Part shown: positions 26,051 through 35,248 of the stretch, piece by piece
Layout of the letters: the number at the start of each line of letters is the position of its first letter
Position numbering within the stretch: position 1 is the first letter of the stretch
Assembly (NCBI RefSeq): GCF_018336155.1
Contig: NZ_JAGYHF010000008.1
Location: 248,001 to 312,000 of the forward strand
Source of the DNA: Pseudomonas rustica
GTDB taxonomy: Bacteria > Pseudomonadota > Gammaproteobacteria > Pseudomonadales > Pseudomonadaceae
Reading direction: 5' to 3'
DNA: 64,000 nucleotides
Made by a program: the position numbers and the translations under genes
Notes under the pieces: generated by a model
Database searches by the model: none
What the model saw: the letters and a program-made list of their open reading frames with translations, nothing else
What the model was told of the DNA's origin: nothing

Positions 26051-26818
26051 ATGGAATGGCTGACCAACCCCGAAATCTGGGTTGCCTTCTTCACCCTGAC
26101 CGCCCTGGAAATCGTCCTCGGCATCGATAACATCATCATGATTTCGATCCTGGTCAGCCGCATGCCCAAGCACATGCAGCAGCGCACCCGGATTTTCGGT
26201 CTTGGCCTGGCCATGATCACGCGGATCCTGTTGCTGCTGTCGATCACTTGGGTCATGCGCCTCACCGCCGACCTGTTCGAAGTGTTCGGCCAGGGCATTT
26301 CCGGTCGCGACCTGATCCTGTTCTTTGGTGGTCTGTTCCTGCTGTGGAAGAGCTCGCAAGAGATGTATCACGCGCTGGAAGGTGAAGACGAAAGCGACGA
26401 CACCCCCGGCGGCAAGGGCGGCAACTTCCTCTACACCATCATCCAGATCGCGATTATCGACATCGTCTTCTCGCTGGATTCGGTGATCACTGCTGTCGGC
26501 ATGGTTTCTCACGTACCGGTGATGGTCGCGGCGATTGTTGTGGCGGTGCTGGTGATGATGCTGGCGTCGGGCAAGATCAGCGAATTCATCGACAAGCACC
26601 CGTCGCTGAAGATGCTCGCGCTGTCGTTCCTGCTGGTGGTCGGTACCGTGCTGATTGCCGAGTCGTTCGACGTGCATGTACCGAAAGGCTACGTCTACTT
26701 CGCGATGGGCTTCTCGCTGGCGGTTGAGGCGATCAACATCAAACTGCGCGGCGCGATTGCCCGCAAGAAAAAGCAGCAAGACCCGGTGAAACTGCGCAAG
26801 GACATCCCGGGCCAGTAA
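26051..26818 (+). CDS. TerC-family integral membrane protein
   Basis: This 255-residue protein has about seven transmembrane helices. The TerC motif pairs are visible: ALEIVLGIDNIIMIS near the N-terminus and IIDIVFSLDSVITAVGM in the centre, each placing an acidic residue inside the membrane for metal binding. The family is tied to manganese export, exoenzyme metalation and tellurite resistance. No other ter gene is here, so a Mn-efflux role is more likely than tellurite. Only 70 nt separate it from the previous gene, with no room for a yybP-ykoY riboswitch. Confidence 0.9.
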   Translation: MEWLTNPEIWVAFFTLTALEIVLGIDNIIMISILVSRMPKHMQQRTRIFGLGLAMITRILLLLSITWVMRLTADLFEVFGQGISGRDLILFFGGLFLLWKSSQEMYHALEGEDESDDTPGGKGGNFLYTIIQIAIIDIVFSLDSVITAVGMVSHVPVMVAAIVVAVLVMMLASGKISEFIDKHPSLKMLALSFLLVVGTVLIAESFDVHVPKGYVYFAMGFSLAVEAINIKLRGAIARKKKQQDPVKLRKDIPGQ

Positions 26819-26831
26819 AACGCAACACCCC

Positions 26832-26921
26832 TGTGGGAGCGGGCTTGCTCGCGAAGACGGAGTGTCAGTCGACAGCAATGTTGACTGATCCACCGCTTTC
26901 GCGAGCAGGCTCGCTCCCACA
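26832..26921. repeat. Paired inverted REP (GTGGGAGCGGGCTTGCTCGCGAA type)
   Basis: Left arm 26832-26854 and right arm near 26899-26921 are inverted copies with a few differences, for example GGGCTTGC against GAGCCTGC. First of two tandem elements after terC. Confidence 0.85.
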
Positions 26922-26955
26922 TTTGTTTTGGGCGATATCCAGACACCGCAACCCC

Positions 26956-27046
26956 TGTAGGAGCATGGCTTGCCAGCGAAAGCGGAGTGTCAGCAATATC
27001 AATGTTGGCTGAATAGACGCCTTCGCTGGCAAGCCATGCTCCTACA
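26956..27046. repeat. Paired inverted REP (TGTAGGAGCATGGCTTGCCAGCGAA type)
   Basis: Arms 26956-26980 and 27022-27046 are perfect inverted copies. It belongs to a different sequence subtype from its neighbour at 26832, so the tandem pair is not a simple local duplication. Confidence 0.87.
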
Positions 27047-27235
27047 AGGTTTTGTGGTGGATTCGGGTGGGTGCATGAAGCGCTTTTCATGACACTTTTG
27101 TTTCAATCAACACTTTAGCTGTGCAATGCTGGCGCCCAGTCCGTTAGCCAACTACAGCTTAAGTATCAAAAACGTAGAAACCGCGCGGTACCGTCAACTT
27201 GCTCCTTTGGGGCACTGCTATTACAGGGGGTCTGC

Positions 27236-28894
27236 ATGCTCACCCTGCTCAATCTGCTTTCCGCCGTCGCCCTGCTGATCTGGGGCACGCACATCGTTCG
27301 AACCGGCATCCTGCGGGTGTACGGCACCAATCTGCGCCATGTGATTGGCCAGAACATGTCCAAGCGCTGGCTCGCGTTCGTGGCCGGCATCCTCGTGACC
27401 GCCATGGTGCAGAGCAGCAACGCCACCGCCATGCTCGTCACCTCTTTCGTCGGCCAGGGCCTGATGGCGCTGACCCCGGCGCTGGCGACCATGCTCGGCG
27501 CCGACGTCGGTACCGCGCTAATGGCGCGGGTGTTGACCTTCGACCTGTCATGGCTGTCGCCACTGCTGATTTTTCTCGGGGTGATTTTCTTTCTGTCGCG
27601 CAAACAGACGCGGCTCGGGCAAATGGGCCGGGTGTCGATCGGTCTCGGGCTGATCATTCTCGCGCTGCAACTGATCGTCGAGGCCGCCGCGCCAATCACC
27701 CACGCTCAGGGCGTGAAGGTAATTTTTGCTTCGCTGACCGGCGACATCCTCCTCGACGCCTTGGTCGGCGCGCTGTTCGCGATGATTTCCTACTCCAGCC
27801 TCGCCGCCGTGCTGCTCACCGCGACGCTGGCCGGCGCCAGTGTCATCAGTCTGCCGGTAGCGATCGGTCTGGTGATCGGCGCCAACATCGGCAGCGGCGT
27901 GCTGGCGTTCATGAGCACCAGCATGCAGAACGCCGCTGGCCGGCAAGTGGCGCTGGGCAGTCTGTTGTACAAACTGATCGGCCTGCTGCTGATCATCCCG
28001 GTGCTCGACCCGCTGGTGCACTGGATCGACAGCCTCGATTTCAGCCCGCAGGAAATGGTCATTGGCTTCCACCTGCTCTACAACACCGCGCGCTGCCTGA
28101 TTCTGCTGCCGAGCGTCGGCCCGATGGCGCGACTCTGCGCGTGGCTGCTGCCGGAGCGACCGGAGCTCAACGGCACCGCCAAACCGCGTCACCTCGATGC
28201 TACCGCGCTGGTCACACCGAGTCTGGCGCTGGCCAACGCCGCGCGGGAAACTCTGCGCATGGGCGATCTGCTGGAAAACATGCTCGACGCCACCCTCGAT
28301 GTGCTGCGCGGCAAGCAAACCGCGGTCACTCAGGAAATCCGCCGGCAGACCGACGACATCGAATCGCTGTACAGCGCGATCAAGTTGTATCTGGCGCAGA
28401 TGCCGCGCGAAGACCTCGGCGAGCAAGACAGTCGACGCTGGGCCGAGATCATCGAACTGGCGATCAACCTGAAACTCGCCAGTGATCTGATCGAACGCAT
28501 GCTGCGCAAGATCCAGCAGCAGAAAACCTCGCAGCGCCGCTCGTTCTCCGAAGAAGGTCTGGAAGATCTGGCCGGGCTGCAGCAGCAATTGATCTCCAAC
28601 CTGCGTTTGGGGCTGTCGGTGTTTCTCAGCGGCGACCGTGAAAGTGCTCGCCAATTGCTGCGTGAAAAACGCCGCTTCCGCGCGCAGGAACGCCGTTTGG
28701 CCCACGCGCATGTCAGCCGTTTGCAACGCAAGATCGTGCAGAGTATTGAGACCAGTTCGCTGCACCTGGAGTTGATTGCCGACATGAAGCGTTTGAATTC
28801 GCTGTTTTGCGGCAGTGCGTATGTGGTGCTGGAAACGGCGGACACCGGAGCGCTGGCGTCGGATGATATTGCCGACATCACGCATTCGCCTTGA
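27236..28894 (+). CDS. Na/Pi cotransporter-family protein with PhoU-like tail
   Basis: This 552-residue protein has two repeated membrane modules marked by the twin serine motifs QSSNATAMLV (about 61-70) and SYSSLAAVLL (about 184-193), as in NptA/PNaS transporters. From about residue 330 a cytoplasmic helical region resembling PhoU continues to the end. It probably moves phosphate with sodium; similar bacterial proteins (YjbB) act in phosphate export. ATG 27236 has AGGGGG upstream. No pho genes adjoin it. Confidence 0.88.
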   Translation: MLTLLNLLSAVALLIWGTHIVRTGILRVYGTNLRHVIGQNMSKRWLAFVAGILVTAMVQSSNATAMLVTSFVGQGLMALTPALATMLGADVGTALMARVLTFDLSWLSPLLIFLGVIFFLSRKQTRLGQMGRVSIGLGLIILALQLIVEAAAPITHAQGVKVIFASLTGDILLDALVGALFAMISYSSLAAVLLTATLAGASVISLPVAIGLVIGANIGSGVLAFMSTSMQNAAGRQVALGSLLYKLIGLLLIIPVLDPLVHWIDSLDFSPQEMVIGFHLLYNTARCLILLPSVGPMARLCAWLLPERPELNGTAKPRHLDATALVTPSLALANAARETLRMGDLLENMLDATLDVLRGKQTAVTQEIRRQTDDIESLYSAIKLYLAQMPREDLGEQDSRRWAEIIELAINLKLASDLIERMLRKIQQQKTSQRRSFSEEGLEDLAGLQQQLISNLRLGLSVFLSGDRESARQLLREKRRFRAQERRLAHAHVSRLQRKIVQSIETSSLHLELIADMKRLNSLFCGSAYVVLETADTGALASDDIADITHSP

Positions 28895-28946
28895 ACGTCT
28901 GTGGTCAGTGTCAGTCAGTAACTCAGAGTTCAGCCTCAAGGACGCC

Positions 28947-29011
28947 TTCGCGAGCAAGCCCGCTCCCACATTTGGAATGCATTCCCCCTGTGGGAGTGAG
29001 CCTGCTCGCGA
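28947..29011. repeat. Paired inverted REP
   Basis: Left arm TTCGCGAGCAAGCCCGCTCC and an imperfect right copy ending in TGCTCGCGA sit between the Na/Pi gene and the M16 peptidase gene. The centre is short, about 20 nt. Confidence 0.82.
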
Positions 29012-29064
29012 TGGGGCCCTGACTGACGACACGGATCTCCAAATCAGCCGTATGGAAGCCTGTT

Positions 29065-30459
29065 ATGCGTTGCCTGTTGTTCGCCTGTCTGTTGCTCGGT
29101 TCCCTGCCCGCCTTCGCCCTGGATCGCTTTCAGGTCGAGGGCTATGCGCTGCCCAACGGTTTGCAGTTGCTGCTCAAGCCCGGCACTGAACGCGGACATG
29201 TGGCGATCCGCTTGGTGGTCGGCGTTGGCCTCGACGATTTCGATTGCGACGACAAAGAGCTGCCGCACCTGCTCGAGCATCTGCTGTTCAGCGGCATCGA
29301 CGCCACCGGCGAAGGTGGTTTAGAGGAACGCATGCAGGCACTGGGCGGTGACTGGAACGCCTTTACCAGCAACGCCGACACCACGTTCGTCATCGAAGCC
29401 CCGGCGAAAAACCAGCGCAAGGTGCTCGACCTGCTGCTCGATTTGCTCACGCAAACACGCATCGACGAAAACGCGATCAACGCCGCCAAACGCGTGGTCG
29501 AGCGCGAGGACGGCGGCCATTACACGCGTCTGCAACGCTTCCTCGACCGCCAGGATCTCGGCCACACCGCGAGCAATCAGCTCGCCGTCGAACTGGGCCT
29601 GAAATGCCCGCAACGCGCCGAGGTCGGCCACCTGACCCAAGAGCAGCTGGAGAAGGTGCGCAAGGCCTGGTACGCGCCAAACAACATGACCCTGATCGTC
29701 GTCGGTGAACTCGACAAACTGCTGCCGGCCTACCTCGAACGCGCCTGGGGCGCGCTCGAAGCGGTTGAGCCGAGCGAGCATCGACCGCTGCCGGACATCC
29801 GCACCAGCGCCGCCCATGAACGCACCCTCACCCGTGGCTTCATCGGCGACAGCGCCAAGCTGCACTGGCTGGTGCCGGAGCCGGTGATTGACGATCAGTA
29901 CGATGAGACGTTCGACATCCTCAAGGATTATCTGGACTGGGCGCTGTACCGGCAGATCCGCCTCAACCACGGTTTGTCGTACGGGCCGTGGGCTGAACGC
30001 GAAGTGTTTGGAGGTGTCGGGTTCATGAGCCTGAACGCCGATCTGGATCGCGATGACGTCGACGAAGCCATCCAGGTGCTGGAAGACCTCAAAGCCGACC
30101 TGCTGAAAAACGGTCTCGACCCGGCGACTTTTGCCCGCATCAAACAGGCATCCATCGCCCATCAGGCGTGGGCGGTGCAGGGTAATAGCGCGATGGCGGA
30201 TTATTACTGGAGTGCCCTGAGCGATTACGAGGATGGCCGCTTCGCCAACCCGGCGCGCGAGCTGCAAGGGGTGACGCTGGAAGCGGCGAACAAGGCCATG
30301 CGCGAGTTGCTGTTGCAGCCGGGGTATTTGCGGATTGAAAAGCCGTTGATCAGTGATGATCAGGTGTTGTGGTTGAGTGCGGGTGGCTTGGGCCTGGTGC
30401 TACTGATCCTGATCGGCTGGCGTTTGCACCACCGCCGCAAATCCGCGGCCAACCCATAA
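29065..30459 (+). CDS. M16-family zinc peptidase with C-terminal membrane anchor
   Basis: This 464-residue protein has a signal peptide (MRCLLFACLLLGSLPAFA), a full inverted zinc motif H68-L-L-E71-H72, and a third ligand candidate E148. An M16_C domain follows. Near the C-terminus a hydrophobic helix (about 433-452, LWLSAGGLGLVLLILIGW) ends in a short basic tail HHRRK. It is probably anchored in the inner membrane with the peptidase in the periplasm. M16 enzymes degrade unfolded or short peptides in a closed chamber. The single-copy membrane-tethered form is unusual. Substrate unknown. Confidence 0.85.
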   Translation: MRCLLFACLLLGSLPAFALDRFQVEGYALPNGLQLLLKPGTERGHVAIRLVVGVGLDDFDCDDKELPHLLEHLLFSGIDATGEGGLEERMQALGGDWNAFTSNADTTFVIEAPAKNQRKVLDLLLDLLTQTRIDENAINAAKRVVEREDGGHYTRLQRFLDRQDLGHTASNQLAVELGLKCPQRAEVGHLTQEQLEKVRKAWYAPNNMTLIVVGELDKLLPAYLERAWGALEAVEPSEHRPLPDIRTSAAHERTLTRGFIGDSAKLHWLVPEPVIDDQYDETFDILKDYLDWALYRQIRLNHGLSYGPWAEREVFGGVGFMSLNADLDRDDVDEAIQVLEDLKADLLKNGLDPATFARIKQASIAHQAWAVQGNSAMADYYWSALSDYEDGRFANPARELQGVTLEAANKAMRELLLQPGYLRIEKPLISDDQVLWLSAGGLGLVLLILIGWRLHHRRKSAANP

Positions 30460-30463
30460 CCCC

Positions 30464-30552
30464 TGTGGGAGCGGGCTTGCTCGCGAAAGCGGTGGGTCAT
30501 ACAACAATTCAGAGACTGACACACCGCATTCGCGAGCAAGCCCGCTCCCACA
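30464..30552. repeat. Paired inverted REP (GTGGGAGCGGGCTTGCTCGCGA type)
   Basis: Perfect inverted arms of 23 nt at 30464-30486 and 30530-30552. It begins 4 nt after the M16 peptidase stop codon. Confidence 0.88.
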
Positions 30553-30648
30553 GGGAAGGTGGTGAATTTACTGACCGGCAGCCTCGCCACAGCGCCCGGC
30601 GGGCGCTACTCTGTCGAGGATTTTTCCTACAGCGTTGTGAACCCCGAC

Positions 30649-31677
30649 ATGCCGAAAATACAGCTCCTGATCCAGCGCATTCTCGAACTGATGAAGCGCT
30701 ATCCCGGGGTCATTGCGCTCGGTGGTTTCATCTCCGGGGTCGGCAGTTTCATCATGGTCGATCGTCAGCAAGGGCTGGCGAGCTGGATCACGGTGATCAT
30801 GCTGCTCAGCTGGATCTGGCTGATGCTGGAAAACACCCTCACCGGCCTGTTCACCCGCATCTTCAAACGGGAAATTCCCCAGCCGTTGCTGCGTTACGCG
30901 ACGCAGATGATTCACCAGGAAAGCCTGTTTTTCGTCCTGCCGTTCTTCTTCATCACCACGACGTGGAACAGCGGTCAGCTGGTTTTCACCGGCCTGCTCA
31001 GCGTCGCGGCACTGATCTCCATCGTCGATCCTCTCTATTACAAATGGCTGGCGCCACGGCGCTGGGCGTTCCTCGCGTTGCACACCCTGACCCTGTTCGC
31101 CGCCCTGCTCACCGCGTTGCCAGTGATCATGCACCTGACCACCTCGCAGAGTTTCAAGTGGGCGCTGGGCATTGCCGTGCTGTTGTCGTTCCCGAGCCTG
31201 GCGTCGATCTTCCCGATCCGCACGGTGCGTAACGCGCTGGCGATTCTGTGCATCACTGTCGGCATCGGCGGCGTCGGTTGGGTGCTGCGTTCGTGGGTGC
31301 CGCCGGCGACGCTGTGGATGACCGACGTGGCGATCAGCACGCAATTGCAGGATCGCACCCCCGGCGCCAGCCTCGACACGGTCAGCGCCGAGCAGATTCG
31401 TGGCGATGGCCTCTACGCCTACACCGCGATCAACGCGCCACGCGGGCTCGATGAGCGCATTTATCACGTCTGGCAGTTCAACGGCAAAGAGGTCGATCGC
31501 ATCCCGCTCGACATCCATGGCGGGCGCAAGGAAGGCTACCGGGCGTGGACGCACAAGCAGAATTTCCCCGGTAACCCGGCGGGCAAATGGCAGGTGCGCG
31601 TGTTGACCGAAGATGGCCAGGTGATCGGCGTGCTGCGCTTCGAAATCACCGACAGCACAGCGATCAAAGAAAAGTAG
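30649..31677 (+). CDS. DUF5924/DUF2914 membrane protein
   Basis: This 342-residue protein has about six or seven hydrophobic helices in the first 225 residues, then a soluble C-terminal domain (about 255-335) with the DUF2914 look (RIYHVWQFNGKEVDRIPL, then WQVRVLTEDGQVIGVLRFEI). The C-terminal part is likely periplasmic. I chose ATG 30649 because it opens the conserved MPKIQLLIQRILELMKRYPG stretch; an upstream GTG frame start at 30559 adds 30 unlikely residues running out of the REP. The lipid transport operon follows 54 nt on, but no link is shown. Function unknown. Confidence 0.75.
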   Translation: MPKIQLLIQRILELMKRYPGVIALGGFISGVGSFIMVDRQQGLASWITVIMLLSWIWLMLENTLTGLFTRIFKREIPQPLLRYATQMIHQESLFFVLPFFFITTTWNSGQLVFTGLLSVAALISIVDPLYYKWLAPRRWAFLALHTLTLFAALLTALPVIMHLTTSQSFKWALGIAVLLSFPSLASIFPIRTVRNALAILCITVGIGGVGWVLRSWVPPATLWMTDVAISTQLQDRTPGASLDTVSAEQIRGDGLYAYTAINAPRGLDERIYHVWQFNGKEVDRIPLDIHGGRKEGYRAWTHKQNFPGNPAGKWQVRVLTEDGQVIGVLRFEITDSTAIKEK

Positions 31678-31731
31678 TCCGGTTCGTGCTATTACCTATC
31701 CCAGCGTAATCAGCCGAAAAGCACGGAGCTT

Positions 31732-32880
31732 ATGACCAGCAGTTCGATCAGCGGCAATGCCCAACTGGACACGTCGATCAGCCCTGCCCGCCTGCGCGTG
31801 ACCGGGGACTGGACGCTTGCCCATTACGCCGAGCTCAAGACCCTCAGCGAGAAGCTCCACGGCCAGTACGACGCCAACACCCCGATTGACCTCAACAGCC
31901 TCGGCGCCCTCGATACCGCTGGCGCTTCGCTGCTGGTCGAACTGCTCGGCTCCGAGCGCCTCGGTAAATCTGCCGAGCACCCTGATTGCACGATTTCCAC
32001 CGCCGATCGCGCGTTGCTGCAAACCGTGTATCGCTCGATGACCGATTTCTGCGTGCCGATCAAGGAAGCGGAAATCAGCGTCAGTGTGCAATTGCTCACG
32101 CGCATCGGTCGTGCGGTCGATACGGTCTGGCAGGACACCCTGCAACTGCTCGGCTTCGTCGGCCTGATTCTGGAAACCATCGCTCGCAACCTGTTCCGGC
32201 CCAAGCGCTGGCGCATCACGCCAATGATTGCGCACATCGAACAGACCGGCCTCGACGCCGCACCGATCGTGGCGTTGCTGACCTTTCTGGTCGGCGCGGT
32301 GGTGGCGTTCCTCGGCGCGACGGTGCTGGCCAGTTTCGGCGCGACGATTTTTACCGTGGATCTGGTCGGTTTCTCGTTCCTGCGTGAATTTGGCGTGCTG
32401 CTCACCGCGATCCTGATGGCCGGGCGCACTGCCAGTGCCTTCACCGCGCAGATCGGCTCGATGAAGGCCAACGAGGAAATCGACGCGATCCGCACCCTCG
32501 GCCTCGACCCGATGGAGCTGCTGGTGGTGCCGCGCGTGCTGGCGATGTTGGTGGCGCTGCCGATGTTGACCTTTCTGGCGATGCTCTGCGGGATCATCGG
32601 CGGCGGCGTGGTGTGCGCGGTGTCGCTGGATATCTCGCCGGCGATGTTCCTGACGCTGTTGCAGTCGGACATCGGCGTGCAGCACTTTCTGGTCGGCTTG
32701 GTAAAAGCGCCGATCTTCGCCTTCATCATTGCCGCGATTGGTTGCCTGGAAGGCTTCAAGGTCAGCGGCAGCGCCGAGTCGGTCGGCGCGCACACGACGT
32801 CTGCCGTGGTGCAGTCGATTTTCGTGGTGATCGTGCTCGACGCGGTGGCCGCGCTGTTCTTCATGGAGATGGGCTGGTGA
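31732..32880 (+). CDS. MlaE-like ABC permease with fused N-terminal STAS domain
   Basis: This 382-residue protein begins with a STAS/MlaB-like domain (about 15-115, with DLNSLGALDTAGASLLVELL) and continues as an MlaE permease with about five helices. The permease core includes FLREFGVLLTAILMAGRTASAF and GSMKANEEIDAIRTLGLDP. In the classical Mla system MlaB is a separate small protein; here it is fused. With the next three genes it forms a four-gene MCE lipid transporter of the inner membrane. ATG has GGAG upstream. This is not the standard mlaFEDCB operon. Confidence 0.92.
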   Translation: MTSSSISGNAQLDTSISPARLRVTGDWTLAHYAELKTLSEKLHGQYDANTPIDLNSLGALDTAGASLLVELLGSERLGKSAEHPDCTISTADRALLQTVYRSMTDFCVPIKEAEISVSVQLLTRIGRAVDTVWQDTLQLLGFVGLILETIARNLFRPKRWRITPMIAHIEQTGLDAAPIVALLTFLVGAVVAFLGATVLASFGATIFTVDLVGFSFLREFGVLLTAILMAGRTASAFTAQIGSMKANEEIDAIRTLGLDPMELLVVPRVLAMLVALPMLTFLAMLCGIIGGGVVCAVSLDISPAMFLTLLQSDIGVQHFLVGLVKAPIFAFIIAAIGCLEGFKVSGSAESVGAHTTSAVVQSIFVVIVLDAVAALFFMEMGW

Positions 32881-33680
32881 GTCGTCTACCCCGCGCGCCC
32901 TCGGAGGCGGTGATCGAAGTCCGTAGCCTGTGCAATCGCTTCGGCAGCCAGAGCGTGCACGAAAACCTCGATCTGGATTTATACAAAGGCGAAATCCTCG
33001 CCGTGGTCGGCGGTTCCGGCAGCGGCAAATCGGTGTTGTTGCGCAGCATTGTCGGTTTGCGTCGGCCCAGCGAAGGTATCGTCAAAGTGTTCGGTAAGAA
33101 CCTGCCGAGTCTGTCGGAGCACGAGCGTTCGATGGTTGAACGACGCTTTGGTGTGCTGTTCCAGAAAGGCGCGCTGTTTTCCTCGCTGACGGTGACCGAG
33201 AACGTCGCCCTGCCCCTCATTGAACACGCCGGCCTCAGCCGCAACGACGCCGAACACTTGGCCGCAGTGAAATTGGCCTTGGCCGGTCTGCCATTGTCGG
33301 CAGCGGATAAATATCCTTCGTCGCTGTCCGGCGGCATGATCAAGCGCGCCGCTCTGGCCCGGGCCTTGGCGCTGGATCCGGACATTCTGTTTCTCGATGA
33401 GCCCACCGCCGGCCTCGATCCGATTGGCGCGGCGCAATTCGATCAATTGATCCTGACCCTGCGCGATGCGCTCGGCCTCAGCGTGTTTCTGGTGACCCAC
33501 GACCTCGACACGCTCTACACCATCACCGATCGCGTGGCGGTGCTGGCGCAGAAGAAAGTGCTGGTCGCCGGCCCGATCGACGTCGTTTCGGAGACCGACG
33601 ACGCCTGGATTCACGAATACTTCCACGGCCCGCGCGGCCGCTCGGCGCTGGACGCCGCCAAATTGCTCAACGAGGTCTGA
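32877..33680 (+). CDS. MlaF-like ABC transporter ATP-binding protein
   Basis: This 267-residue ATPase powers the MCE transporter. Walker A is GGSGSGKSV, the signature is LSGGMIKRAALARAL (the MlaF-type SGGM), and Walker B is ILFLDEPTAGLDP. A C-terminal extension of about 20 residues (HGPRGRSALDAAKLL) resembles the MlaF tail that docks on its partner. The GTG start at 32877 overlaps the permease stop (GTGA), giving translational coupling. Confidence 0.93.
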   Translation: MSRLPRAPSEAVIEVRSLCNRFGSQSVHENLDLDLYKGEILAVVGGSGSGKSVLLRSIVGLRRPSEGIVKVFGKNLPSLSEHERSMVERRFGVLFQKGALFSSLTVTENVALPLIEHAGLSRNDAEHLAAVKLALAGLPLSAADKYPSSLSGGMIKRAALARALALDPDILFLDEPTAGLDPIGAAQFDQLILTLRDALGLSVFLVTHDLDTLYTITDRVAVLAQKKVLVAGPIDVVSETDDAWIHEYFHGPRGRSALDAAKLLNEV

Positions 33681-33681
33681 C

Positions 33682-34620
33682 ATGGAAACCCGAGCGCATC
33701 ATGTGTTGATCGGCCTGTTCACCGTGATTGTGGTGGCAGGCGCCCTGCTCTTCGGTCTGTTCCTGGCCAAGTCCAGCGTCGACACCGAGTTCAAGGATTA
33801 CGAAATCGTCTTCAATGAGGCGGTCAGCGGCCTGTCCAAGGGCAGCTCGGTGCAGTACAGCGGGATCAAGGTCGGTGACGTGATCAGCCTGCGCCTCGAT
33901 CCGCAGGATCCACGCCGGGTGCTGGCGCGAATTCGTCTGGCCGGTGACACCCCGGTCAAAGAAGACACCCAGGCGAAACTGGCGCTGGCCGGGATCACTG
34001 GCACGTCGATCATCCAGCTCAGCGGTGGCACGCCGCAGAGCGCGAAACTGCGCGGGCATGACGGTAAGCTGCCGCTGATCGTCGCGTCGCCTTCGCCGAT
34101 CTCGCGCTTGCTCAATGACAGCAACGATTTGATGACCGGCATCAGCGCGCTGCTGCAGAACGCCAATCAGATGTTCTCCCCAGAGAACGTTGAGCGCGTC
34201 AGCAAAACCCTCGCGCATCTGGAGCAAACCACCGGCACCATCAACGATCAACGCGGCGACATCAAACAGGCGATGCAGCAACTGGCGACCGTCGGCAAGC
34301 AGGCCGGCAGCATGCTCGAACAGACCTCGCTGCTGATGCGCAACGCCAACGGCTTGCTCAACGATCAGGGCAAACAAGCGCTGGGCAGCGCCGAGCAGGC
34401 AATGAAGTCGCTGGAGCAAAGCACGACGACGATCAGCGCCCTGCTCAACAAAAACGAAAACTCCCTCGACAACGGCATGCAGGGCCTCAATGGCCTGGCC
34501 CCGGCGATCCGCGAATTGCGTGAGACGCTGACCTCGCTGCGCGCCATCTCGCAACGCCTTGAGGCCAACCCCAGCGGCTACCTGCTGGGCCGTGACAAGA
34601 ACAAGGAATTCACACCATGA
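33682..34620 (+). CDS. MCE-domain (MlaD-like) substrate-binding protein
   Basis: This 312-residue protein has an N-terminal membrane anchor (about 8-30) and one MCE domain (about 38-120, with GLSKGSSVQYSGIKVGDV). A long helical, coiled-coil-prone periplasmic region follows to about residue 295. MCE proteins assemble into hexamers that shuttle phospholipids. It is longer than MlaD because of the coiled region, like the MCE proteins of other Gram-negative systems. Confidence 0.9.
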   Translation: METRAHHVLIGLFTVIVVAGALLFGLFLAKSSVDTEFKDYEIVFNEAVSGLSKGSSVQYSGIKVGDVISLRLDPQDPRRVLARIRLAGDTPVKEDTQAKLALAGITGTSIIQLSGGTPQSAKLRGHDGKLPLIVASPSPISRLLNDSNDLMTGISALLQNANQMFSPENVERVSKTLAHLEQTTGTINDQRGDIKQAMQQLATVGKQAGSMLEQTSLLMRNANGLLNDQGKQALGSAEQAMKSLEQSTTTISALLNKNENSLDNGMQGLNGLAPAIRELRETLTSLRAISQRLEANPSGYLLGRDKNKEFTP

Positions 34621-35240
34621 AGCTGACTCGCCTCGCCCTCCTCGTTGGCTTCACCTTGATCAGCGCGTGCTCGATCCTGCCCAAATCCGAACCGTCGGAT
34701 GTGTACCGCTTGCCAGCCGCACAGGCGCCCGCCTCGACCCGTTCGGCGGCGGCTCAGACCTGGTCGTTACGCTTGAATAAATTGCAGTCCAGCGAAGCGC
34801 TGAACCGCTCGAACATCGCGGTGATTCCGCAGGGCGATGTGATCAGCAGTTACAAGGCTTCGCGCTGGAGCGATCCGGCGCCGGTGCTGGTGCGTAATCG
34901 CTTGCTCGACGGCTTTCAGCGTGATGGACGGGTGACGTTGCTGAGCACGGATGACAGCAACTTTGCTGCAGATCTGGAATTGGGCGGGAGTTTGCAGGCG
35001 TTTCAGACCGAGTATCAGGGCACGCAGGCCAGCATTGTGGTGCGGGTCGATGCGTTGTTGGTGCGCGGTTATGACCAGCGGATTCTCGCCAGTCGCCGCT
35101 TTGAAGAGCGCCAGCCGTTGAGTGATGTGCAGGTGCCGGCGGTGGTCGCCGGGTTTGGCCAGGCCAGTGATCGCCTGACTGCGAAGGTTGTCGCGTGGGC
35201 CGTCGATCAAGGCCAGCATTTGGCTCCGGTGAAACCCTGA
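34617..35240 (+). CDS. ABC-type transport auxiliary lipoprotein (PqiC-like)
   Basis: This 207-residue lipoprotein has a lipobox with lipidated C18 (LISAC). The mature part fits the ABC-transporter auxiliary component fold seen in PqiC and YmbA-type proteins (VYRLPAAQAP...; FGQASDRLTAKVVAWAV). It probably sits in the outer membrane and receives lipid from the MCE protein. Its ATG overlaps the previous stop by four bases. It completes the operon, followed by a REP. Confidence 0.87.
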   Translation: MKLTRLALLVGFTLISACSILPKSEPSDVYRLPAAQAPASTRSAAAQTWSLRLNKLQSSEALNRSNIAVIPQGDVISSYKASRWSDPAPVLVRNRLLDGFQRDGRVTLLSTDDSNFAADLELGGSLQAFQTEYQGTQASIVVRVDALLVRGYDQRILASRRFEERQPLSDVQVPAVVAGFGQASDRLTAKVVAWAVDQGQHLAPVKP

Positions 35241-35248
35241 AATCGCCA

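Larger units (their letters stand above)
26819..27235. other. Gene-free interval between terC and the Na/Pi symporter gene
   Basis: The interval holds two paired REP elements (26832-26921 and 26956-27046) and about 190 nt that must contain the promoter and leader of the downstream gene. A short dyad CATGAA...TTCATG lies near 27073-27091. AGGGGG just before the ATG is the ribosome-binding site. I see no convincing RNA gene or ORF. Confidence 0.6.

Noticed and set aside
26051..26818. Tellurite resistance operon
   Set aside because: Only a TerC-family gene is present; no terA, terB, terD or terE neighbours are visible.
26819..27060. Possible CRISPR-like array from repeated palindromes
   Set aside because: Repeats are inverted REP pairs of differing subtype with no regular spacers and no cas genes.
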